Assembly: GCA_023664185.1 (NCBI GenBank)
Contig: JAMPGA010000001.1
Span: 1,021,019-1,085,018, forward strand
Length of the DNA: 64,000 nucleotides
Source: Muribaculaceae bacterium
GTDB lineage: Bacteria; Bacteroidota; Bacteroidia; Bacteroidales; Muribaculaceae
Direction of reading: 5' to 3'
Position numbers and translations under genes: made by a program. Positions within the stretch are counted from its first letter, which is position 1; each line of letters begins with the position of its first letter. Below the pieces are notes generated by a model. That model made no database searches and had not been told where the DNA came from. It saw nothing but the letters and a program-made list of their open reading frames with translations. Below are positions 8,569 through 15,087 of this stretch, one piece after another.

Positions 8569-9927
8569 ATGAATCAAACCAAACCGGATCAGAGTTTCTG
8601 GAAACTCTGGAACCTTAGTTTCGGATTTTTCGGCGTACAGATTGCCTATGCCCTGCAGAGCGCCAATATCTCGCGAATCTTTGCCACCATCGGCGCCGAT
8701 CCCCATTCGCTCAGCTACTTCTGGATTCTGCCGCCGCTGATGGGTATATTGGTGCAGCCCCTGGTGGGAGCCGCCAGCGACCGCACCTGGAACCGTTTCG
8801 GACGCCGTCTGCCCTACCTTATTCTCGGCGCTGCCATCGCCGTCATCGTGATGTGTCTGCTCCCCAATGCCGGCAGCTTCGGCTTCACCATCGGGGGCGC
8901 CATGATATTCGGCTTTATCGCACTGATGTTTCTCGACACCTCTATCAACATGGCCATGCAGCCGTTCAAGATGCTGGTGGGCGACCAGGTGAACGAACGG
9001 CAGAAGGGCCTGGCATACTCCATACAGAGTTTCCTCTGCAACGCCGGTAGCCTTGTGGGCTATCTTGCGCCCATCACCCTCACAGCCATCGGCATAAGCA
9101 ATATAGCCCCCAAAGGCGAGGTGCCCGATACGGTCACATTCTCCTTCTATATCGGAGCTGTGATTCTGGTGCTGTGCGTTATATACAGCTTTATCTTCAT
9201 CCGCGAGATGCCGCCGGCCGAATACCGACGATTCCATGGCATCACCGACGAGCCCGCCGGAGCTGTGAAGCCCAAACGTCCCGGCATGCTCACCCTGCTG
9301 AAAAATGCCCCCAAGACCTTCTGGACCGTAGGTCTGGTGCAGTTCTTCTGCTGGTCGGCATTCCTCTATATGTGGACCTACACCAACGGCGCCATAGCCG
9401 ACACCGTGTGGGGCACCACCGACACCCACTCGGCAGCCTATCAGGAGGCCGGCAACTGGGTGGGCGTGCTCTTTGCTGTGCAGGCTGTAGGCTCTGTGGT
9501 ATGGGCCATAGCAATCCCCATGTTTAAAAACCACAAGGTGGTCTACTCGCTCAGCCTCGTGCTGGGTGGCATAGGCTTCATCTCCACCATGTTTATCACC
9601 AGCCAGTATATGCTCTTCTTCTCGTTCCTGCTCATAGGCTGTGCATGGGCTGCCATGTTGGCTATGCCCTTCACCATCCTCACCAACTCACTCTCGGGCG
9701 AGAACATGGGCACATATCTGGGTCTCTTCAACGGCACCATCTGCCTGCCTCAGATCTGCGCTGCAGCCCTGGGTGGTGTCATTCTCCCGCTTCTGGGTGG
9801 ACGCCAGGTGAGCATGCTTGTGCTGGCCGGCGTGCTCCTCATCGTGGGTGCATTCTGTGTGGGCATTATCAAGGAGACATACGGCGAGCGCCGCAAAACC
9901 GACAAAATGCTCGACGCTGAACTATGA
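8569..9927 (+). CDS. MFS sugar transporter (SLC45/GPH-like)
   Basis: The 452-residue inner-membrane protein has about 12 predicted membrane segments and belongs to the major facilitator group of sugar:cation symporters seen next to starch and maltose genes in Bacteroidetes. The first segments (FWKLWNLSFGFFGVQIAYALQSANISRIF) and the loop 2-3 motif VGAASDRTWNRFGRRLPYL are characteristic. The substrate is probably a disaccharide or small oligosaccharide, but sequence alone does not settle it. Its stop overlaps the start of the next gene (ATGA, 9924-9927). Confidence 0.85.
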   Translation: MNQTKPDQSFWKLWNLSFGFFGVQIAYALQSANISRIFATIGADPHSLSYFWILPPLMGILVQPLVGAASDRTWNRFGRRLPYLILGAAIAVIVMCLLPNAGSFGFTIGGAMIFGFIALMFLDTSINMAMQPFKMLVGDQVNERQKGLAYSIQSFLCNAGSLVGYLAPITLTAIGISNIAPKGEVPDTVTFSFYIGAVILVLCVIYSFIFIREMPPAEYRRFHGITDEPAGAVKPKRPGMLTLLKNAPKTFWTVGLVQFFCWSAFLYMWTYTNGAIADTVWGTTDTHSAAYQEAGNWVGVLFAVQAVGSVVWAIAIPMFKNHKVVYSLSLVLGGIGFISTMFITSQYMLFFSFLLIGCAWAAMLAMPFTILTNSLSGENMGTYLGLFNGTICLPQICAAALGGVILPLLGGRQVSMLVLAGVLLIVGAFCVGIIKETYGERRKTDKMLDAEL

Positions 9928-10493
9928 CCGACATTGAAACACACCCCTGGCCTCCCTTCATCCCCGAGGGAGCCAGGGTGCTCATTATGGGCACCTTCCC
10001 TCCCGGCCCTCACCGTTGGAGCATGAATTTCTACTACCCCAACCGCACCAACGACTTCTGGTTTATGATGGGGCTGATTTTCATGGGCGACCGCGACGCT
10101 CTGTATCGCCGCGACGAGCGGCAGTTTGACCTTCCGGCCATAAAGCAGCTGCTCACCGAGCGTGGCATTGCTCTGAACGACACCGGGCGCCGCATACGCC
10201 GCCTTAAGGGAAATGCTTCCGACAAGTTTCTGGAGATAGTGGAGCCGGTGCCTCTGTTCGATCTGCTCAAACAGATGCCCGAGTGCCACACCATAGCCAC
10301 CACAGGCGAGAAGGCTGCCGGAGTGATAGCCGGGCTCACCGATACGGAGATACCCCGCATGGGCACAATGGTGACATCAGCCTCAGGGCTCGACATCTGG
10401 CGCATGCCCTCCACGTCGAGAGCCTATCCGCTCCCGCTGGCCGAAAAAGCGGCCTACTACACCACCCTATTCCGCCACTGCGGGGTGCTGTAA
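9924..10493 (+). CDS. Uracil-DNA glycosylase superfamily protein
   Basis: This 189-residue cytoplasmic protein resembles UDG-fold proteins of the MUG type found in Bacteroidetes. The start has RVLIMGTFPPGPHRW, matching the motif 1 loop (G-x-xPG) that holds the catalytic site, followed by MNFYYPNRTNDFWFMMGLIF; the C-terminal half has TTGEKAAG, which fits the motif near the DNA-intercalating loop. The canonical catalytic Asp/Asn is not clear in this reading, so glycosylase activity is uncertain. It is coupled to the MFS gene by an ATGA overlap, and its 3' end overlaps the convergent GH43 gene by 27 bases. Confidence 0.72.
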   Translation: MTDIETHPWPPFIPEGARVLIMGTFPPGPHRWSMNFYYPNRTNDFWFMMGLIFMGDRDALYRRDERQFDLPAIKQLLTERGIALNDTGRRIRRLKGNASDKFLEIVEPVPLFDLLKQMPECHTIATTGEKAAGVIAGLTDTEIPRMGTMVTSASGLDIWRMPSTSRAYPLPLAEKAAYYTTLFRHCGVL

Positions 10494-12032
10494 GGAACTG
10501 TCGACCTCAAACATATCGAAAAGGGCATACGAGCCACTGGGCACCACCGAGGGGGTTATGCAGAAGAGCCCCGTCTTGGCTCCGATCCATACGCCCGGCG
10601 TGACGGCACACGGCTGGCCCAGCTCGGTGAACGTCTGGCCGTCGGCGCTATATGAGTATTGACATTTATCGCCTGGCAGCAGTTCAACACGCAGCCAAAG
10701 AGAGGATTGAACATAAGGAGCGGCCGCCTCGGTTTTCAGGCTGACCGGGAAACGCTTGTCACCTCTGCCCGTCACCACCAGCACGCTGTCGGCCGTAGCA
10801 GCTATATATGAATACTCCTTACCCATCATCACGAGCCCCGCACGCGACAGAGAATCGCCCATGTGGGGCTCGACCTTTGTGGTGGCTGTAAAACGCTCGG
10901 CCGGAATTTTCTGAAGCATCAGCGAGGGGGCATAATACAGATTGCCGCTCTCTGTGGGCACATTCACGGCGTTGAGCCGCAGCCATCCGGGAGTATCAGT
11001 CAGGCTATACCAATCTGGGCGCGGATTTCCTTGCCACTGCCATTGCAGTCCGGGCACGGTGTCGGCAAACTCGTCGGAGGTCTCAAGGCTGACCTTATCT
11101 ACATCCACGCCTACCTTGGGGTAGTCAAACGTTCTTACCGGTTGGCCGTTACGCCCCATTTCAAGCCATCCGTCGTCGCTCCATCGGGCTGGCTGCAGGT
11201 GCACCACACGGCCATGGATCCCCTTTTCCTGAAAATGCAAAAACCACCATTGGCTCCCGTCGGGGGTGTCGACCAATCCGCCCTGATGAGGTCCGTTTAT
11301 ATCTGTAGAGCCCTGTTCGAGCACACGCTTGGACTCGTAGGGGCCGTAGGGCGAACGGGATCTCAGCACCGTCTGCCACCCTGACCCCACGCCACCGGCC
11401 GGGGCAAGTATGTAGTACCACCCCTTGCGTTTCATCATCTTGAGCCCCTCGAGCACCGGGTTGGCCACGGTGTCGCAGTAAACGGTCACACCGTCGTCAA
11501 GCAGAGTAAGTCCATCCGGGCTCATGCGGTGGAGTATGGCCGGGCCGCCACGGTGTTTCGACCGCACAAGATAGGCGCTCCCGTCTTCATCCCAGAATGG
11601 ACAGGGATCCTCCCACTTGGCCACATCGGCCATCTGCCGCAGCTGCCACGGGCCGCGCGGATCCTGAGCCGTAGCCACAAAAAGCCCCTCCGTGGGAGTG
11701 CAGAAATAAACATAAAACATCCCTTTGTGATACCTTATCGACGGCGCCCAGGCTCCTTCGCCATGGTTGGGGCGATCATATTGGCTGAACGGAAGCGAGT
11801 CGTAGACATGGCCCACTATCTCCCAATCCACCAGATTGCGCGAATGCAGCACCGGGATTCCCGGCATGGCGTTGAAGCTCGAGGCCACCATCCAGTAGTC
11901 ATCGCCCACACGGGTCACATCCGGATCCGAATAATCGGCATGGATTACGGGATTGGCATACTGCTTTGAACCGCCATAAACGGCACACAGCGAGAGACCT
12001 ACAGCCAAGAGAGAAGCAAAAAGTTTTTTCAT
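10467..12032 (-). CDS. GH43 family beta-xylosidase / alpha-arabinofuranosidase, secreted
   Basis: The 521-residue protein begins with a signal peptide (MKKLFASLLAVGLSLCAVYG). The five-bladed GH43 propeller follows (about 25-320): DYSDPD gives the general base (D36), WEDPCPFWDEDG the pKa-modulating Asp, and NPVLEGLKMMKRKGWYYI the general acid Glu. INGPHQGGLVDTPDG is also typical. The C-terminal half (about 325-510) is the beta-sandwich of the GH43 C2 type with SDEFADTVPGLQWQWQGNP. It should release xylose or arabinose from plant glycan side chains, in the periplasm or outside. Its paralogue is at 26489. It stands apart from the pectin locus and overlaps the convergent gene's 3' end. Confidence 0.9.
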   Translation of the reverse strand: MKKLFASLLAVGLSLCAVYGGSKQYANPVIHADYSDPDVTRVGDDYWMVASSFNAMPGIPVLHSRNLVDWEIVGHVYDSLPFSQYDRPNHGEGAWAPSIRYHKGMFYVYFCTPTEGLFVATAQDPRGPWQLRQMADVAKWEDPCPFWDEDGSAYLVRSKHRGGPAILHRMSPDGLTLLDDGVTVYCDTVANPVLEGLKMMKRKGWYYILAPAGGVGSGWQTVLRSRSPYGPYESKRVLEQGSTDINGPHQGGLVDTPDGSQWWFLHFQEKGIHGRVVHLQPARWSDDGWLEMGRNGQPVRTFDYPKVGVDVDKVSLETSDEFADTVPGLQWQWQGNPRPDWYSLTDTPGWLRLNAVNVPTESGNLYYAPSLMLQKIPAERFTATTKVEPHMGDSLSRAGLVMMGKEYSYIAATADSVLVVTGRGDKRFPVSLKTEAAAPYVQSSLWLRVELLPGDKCQYSYSADGQTFTELGQPCAVTPGVWIGAKTGLFCITPSVVPSGSYALFDMFEVDSSLQHPAVAE

Positions 12033-12077
12033 GGGACAAGGTTATATATCTTTCAAACGACTTTCCACCGATTCATA

Positions 12078-12111
12078 TTGTTGTAATATAAACGAATCTT
12101 CATTAACTTTG
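12078..12111 (+). promoter_or_regulatory. Promoter of the DUF4924 gene, with a start codon close to +1
   Basis: TTGTTG at 12078-12083 and TAACTTTG at 12104-12111 are 20 bases apart. The ATG at 12117 begins only five bases after the -7 element, about where transcription should start, so the mRNA is probably leaderless or nearly so. Confidence 0.6.
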
Positions 12112-12116
12112 CACCT

Positions 12117-12674
12117 ATGATTATAGCATCTCAGAAACGCAAGGAAAACATAGCCGAATATCTCATCTATATGTGGCAGATCGAGGACATTATTCGTGCA
12201 AACGGCCTTGATATAGACCGTATAAAGGCCAATGTGATAGACAAGTTCGACCTCACGTCCGATCAGCGCAAGGAAATGACCGACTGGTATGAAGGACTCA
12301 TCGACATGATGCGCCGCGAGGGAGTGGAAAAATCAGGACACCTGCAGATCAACAAAAATGTGCTCATACGCCTCACCGATCTCCACCTTGCACTCCTGGC
12401 CGACGCTCGTTTCCCGGAATATACCGCCGAGTTCTACAAAACCTTGCCCTATATAGTTGAACTGCGCTCAAAAGGTGGCGAGACACCTTCCGGCGAGCTC
12501 GAGACATGCTTCAACGCCCTCTACGGCATGCTCCTGCTCCGCCTCCAAAGCAAAGAGATATCGCCCGAAACCCAAACCGCCGTCAAGCAGATAACCCGCT
12601 TCATCTCAATGCTCACCCGCGATTATCACCTCGACCAGCAAGGCAAACTCTTCCCCACCGACGAAGAAAGCTAA
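12117..12674 (+). CDS. DUF4924 family protein
   Basis: A 185-residue soluble protein of the Bacteroidetes DUF4924 family, whose function is unknown. The conserved N-terminus is clear (ASQKRKENIAEYLIYMWQIEDIIRA), followed by largely helical sequence with QINKNVLIRLTDLHLALL and EFYKTLPYIVELRSKGG. No catalytic motif, membrane segment or signal peptide is seen. The start at 12117 is supported by family conservation from the first residues; the promoter just before it implies a leaderless message. The gene stands alone between two opposing genes. A long hairpin lies downstream at 12763. Confidence 0.82.
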   Translation: MIIASQKRKENIAEYLIYMWQIEDIIRANGLDIDRIKANVIDKFDLTSDQRKEMTDWYEGLIDMMRREGVEKSGHLQINKNVLIRLTDLHLALLADARFPEYTAEFYKTLPYIVELRSKGGETPSGELETCFNALYGMLLLRLQSKEISPETQTAVKQITRFISMLTRDYHLDQQGKLFPTDEES

Positions 12675-12762
12675 CCAAGAATAGGGGGAACAGAACCTTG
12701 AAGATGTGAAAATAATTATAGCCCCATCACCTTGGCGTGGGGTAAGAATGATGTCATGCCAA

Positions 12763-12809
12763 ACGGCCTCGGAGAGGTCGATTAATGGGAGCGACTTCTT
12801 CGAGGCCGT
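12763..12809. terminator. Long hairpin between convergent genes, possible bidirectional terminator
   Basis: ACGGCCTCG (12763-12771) pairs with CGAGGCCGT (12801-12809), and the stem continues inward with GAGAGGTCG (12772-12780) against CGACTTCTT (12792-12800), two of the pairs being G-U. That gives about 18 bp around an 11-base loop. It lies between the ends of the DUF4924 and gdh genes. The following T-rich stretch is broken (TTGCTTATTTT), so termination is plausible but not certain. Confidence 0.45.
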
Positions 12810-12853
12810 AGATTGCTTATTTTACCGGGTTGGTCTATGAATTTCTCGACCCC

Positions 12854-14191
12854 TTAGAGAATACCCTGGGCCATCATAGCGCGGGCCACTTTCATGAAGC
12901 CGGCCACATTGGCGCCCTTCACATAGTTGATATAGCCATCATCCTCGGTGCCATATTTCACACACTGTTCATGGATATCGCTCATGATCTGCTTCAGCTT
13001 GGTATCAACCTCCTCGGCTGTCCACGAGAGCTTCTGAGAATTCTGAGCCATCTCCAGACCGCTCACCGACACACCACCTGCGTTGGCAGCCTTGCCCGGA
13101 GCATAGAGGATACGCGCCTTCTGGAACTCGCGTATGGCCTCAGGGGTCGAGGGCATGTTGGCCCCCTCGCTCACGGCTATACACCCCTGCTCCACCAGGG
13201 CGCGTGCATCATCGCCGTCTATCTCATTCTGAGTGGCCGAGGGCATGGCGATGTCACACTTCACACGCTGCCAGGGGCGTTCACCCTCAAAGTATTCGCA
13301 GCCATACTCTTCGGCAAACTCGCGGATGCGGCCGCGATAAATGTTTTTGAGCTTGAAGATATAGTCGAGCTGCTCGCGTGTCAGACCGTCGGGCACATAG
13401 ATTGTGCCGTCTGAATCGCTCATGCTTACCACCTTGGCGCCCAGTGTCAGCAGCTTGTCGGCTGTATATGTTGCCACATTGCCCGAGCCCGAGATGGCCA
13501 CTTTCTTTCCGGCCAGCTCTATTCCGCGTGTCTTGAGCATCTCCAGCAGGAAATAAACGTTGCCATAACCGGTGGCCTCGGGACGTATCTTTGAGCCACC
13601 AAACTCCAGACCCTTGCCGGTGAATGTGCCTGTGAACTCGCGGGCCATCTTCTTGTATTGTCCGAACATATAACCCACTTCACGGCCGCCTACACCTATA
13701 TCACCTGCAGGTACATCTGTGTCGGGGCCTATCTGACGCCAAAGCTCTTGAATGAAAGCCTGGCAGAAGCGCATCACCTCCATGTCGCTCTTGCCACGGG
13801 GCGAGAAGTCGCTGCCACCCTTGGCACCACCCATGGCCAGTGTGGTGAGCGAATTTTTGAAGGTCTGCTCGAAGGCCAGGAACTTGAGGATAGAGAGATT
13901 GACCGACGAGTGGAAACGTATGCCACCCTTATACGGGCCAATGGCATTGTTGTGCTGGATGCGATAGCCCATATTGTTGTGAACCTTTCCCTTGTCATCT
14001 ACCCACGACACGCGGAACGAGAAGATCCTGTCTGGTATGCACAGACGTTCTATCAGGTTATAGCGCTCAAACTCAGGATTTTCGTTATACACATCCTCGA
14101 TGGTTCCGAGCACCTCTTCCACGGCCTGCAGATACTCAGGCTCGTTGGGGAAACGACGTTTCAGGTCGTCAATCACTTCTACTGCTTTCAT
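12854..14191 (-). CDS. gdhA: Glutamate dehydrogenase, probably NADP(H)-dependent
   Basis: The 445-residue enzyme interconverts 2-oxoglutarate plus ammonium and glutamate, the likely main ammonia-assimilation route here. The substrate domain has PYKGGIRFHSSVNLSILKFL with the catalytic Lys in MGGAKGGSDFSP, and PAGDIGVGGREVGYM. The dinucleotide fold has ISGSGNVATYTADKL, and the second strand ends MSDSDGTIY, the SDS-type ending usual in NADP-preferring enzymes. ANAGGVSVSGLEMAQNS is conserved. It is a single-gene transcript with a good promoter at 14242-14273. A second homologue at 35877 has an NAD-type signature. Confidence 0.94.
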   Translation of the reverse strand: MKAVEVIDDLKRRFPNEPEYLQAVEEVLGTIEDVYNENPEFERYNLIERLCIPDRIFSFRVSWVDDKGKVHNNMGYRIQHNNAIGPYKGGIRFHSSVNLSILKFLAFEQTFKNSLTTLAMGGAKGGSDFSPRGKSDMEVMRFCQAFIQELWRQIGPDTDVPAGDIGVGGREVGYMFGQYKKMAREFTGTFTGKGLEFGGSKIRPEATGYGNVYFLLEMLKTRGIELAGKKVAISGSGNVATYTADKLLTLGAKVVSMSDSDGTIYVPDGLTREQLDYIFKLKNIYRGRIREFAEEYGCEYFEGERPWQRVKCDIAMPSATQNEIDGDDARALVEQGCIAVSEGANMPSTPEAIREFQKARILYAPGKAANAGGVSVSGLEMAQNSQKLSWTAEEVDTKLKQIMSDIHEQCVKYGTEDDGYINYVKGANVAGFMKVARAMMAQGIL

Positions 14192-14241
14192 TACCTTATA
14201 TTAGATTGTCATTTTGAAAAGCTCTTTTGGCAATTCCGCGA

Positions 14242-14273
14242 CAAAAATACACATTTTCCCGCATTTTACAAAA
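14242..14273 (-). promoter_or_regulatory. Promoter of gdhA
   Basis: On the minus strand TTTTG (14273-14269) and TATTTTTG (14249-14242) are 19 bases apart, a good match to the Bacteroidetes consensus. The leader to the ATG at 14191 is about 45 bases and contains a weak purine stretch (AAGG) shortly before the start. Confidence 0.65.
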
Positions 14274-14325
14274 CATTTGCCAAAATATATACACAAAACG
14301 AATCGTCAAGATAGTCATGAAGCAG

Positions 14326-14340
14326 AACCTCGCAGAGGTT
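14326..14340. repeat. Short perfect inverted repeat
   Basis: AACCTC-GCA-GAGGTT forms a 6-bp stem with a 3-base loop in the gap upstream of gdhA. Its function is unknown; it is about 50 bases upstream of the gdhA promoter and could be a regulator site or a dispersed repeat. Confidence 0.4.
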
Positions 14341-14368
14341 GTATTCGCCTTTCCAACCGTTCCCTACA

Positions 14369-14405
14369 CAAAACCGCCCCGGATTCGCGGGGGAATCCGG
14401 GGCGG
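14369..14405 (-). terminator. Terminator of the susCD operon
   Basis: A 13-bp perfect GC-rich stem (14374-14386 with 14393-14405, CCGCCCCGGATTC) and a 6-base loop are followed on the minus strand by TTTTGTG. It lies 25 bases after the stop of the last lipoprotein gene and would end the minus-strand glycan-uptake transcript. Confidence 0.82.
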
Positions 14406-14429
14406 TCGGAAGATGTATTGAAGATTAGA

Positions 14430-15044
14430 TTACTTCACACGCTTGAAGTTGTATGACTCATACTGGTTGGTGTAGGTCACAACTACGCGCTGCGACTTGT
14501 TCCAAACGATTTTGAGCCAATCGCCGTCGAGGTTCTCAACGGTATACTCCTTGAAGAGCGAGAGGTCGGGAACAACCTTCTCCACAGTGTTGATGACGTT
14601 GCCGTCCTCGTCCTTGATCTCTTCGGTCACGGTCTTCTCGATGTTGTAGAGCTCAATCTTCTGCTCGCTGTAGCGGGCGATATATTTGGCTTTCTCAACA
14701 TAGTTGCCATTGGCATCCTTCTGATAGAAGATGGCGTGGCCGCCGTCGAGAGTGGCTGTGAAGGTGACACGGTCATACTGCACAGGACGCTCCACACCTT
14801 CGAAGGTGTCGGGGTTATCATCCTTATACTCGGTTTCTCCAGTGGTCATGGTCTGGAAAAAATACTCATAGGCAGGAATCTCGGTGTTCATGGCGGCGTC
14901 AAAACCGGGGGTGGCATCCCATGTGCCGATGATCTCGCCGTCTGCCGTGGTGTCGTAGTCGTCATCGTGTGTGCAAGCGCTGAAGCTTGTGCCGATGAGA
15001 ACGGCGCAGAGCATACCGGCCAGTCTTATCATTGTTTTTTTCAT
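14430..15044 (-). CDS. Small lipoprotein at the end of the susCD operon
   Basis: A 204-residue putative lipoprotein. The type II signal peptide ends in FSAC (Cys24), followed by an acidic CTHDDDYD stretch. Such acidic residues after the Cys are associated with surface export in Bacteroidetes. The rest is mostly beta-strand in character, with GEIIGTWDATPG near the start, as in lipocalin-like folds, and GDWLKIVWNKSQRVVVTYTNQYESYNFKRV at the end; no named family is assigned with confidence. It is the fourth gene after susC, susD and the DUF4957 protein and is 43 bases from the latter. The position suggests an accessory role in binding pectic glycan at the surface. Confidence 0.72.
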   Translation of the reverse strand: MKKTMIRLAGMLCAVLIGTSFSACTHDDDYDTTADGEIIGTWDATPGFDAAMNTEIPAYEYFFQTMTTGETEYKDDNPDTFEGVERPVQYDRVTFTATLDGGHAIFYQKDANGNYVEKAKYIARYSEQKIELYNIEKTVTEEIKDEDGNVINTVEKVVPDLSLFKEYTVENLDGDWLKIVWNKSQRVVVTYTNQYESYNFKRVK

Positions 15045-15087
15045 TGTTGTTTCTTGTGATTAAAGATTTTGATTTGACCGGGTTTTA

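Noticed and set aside
8542..9534. A 330-codon minus-strand frame opposite the MFS transporter gene
   Set aside because: It mirrors a well-supported membrane transporter on the plus strand and reads as His/Gly/Glu-rich sequence without family features, a common artefact of GC-rich codon usage.
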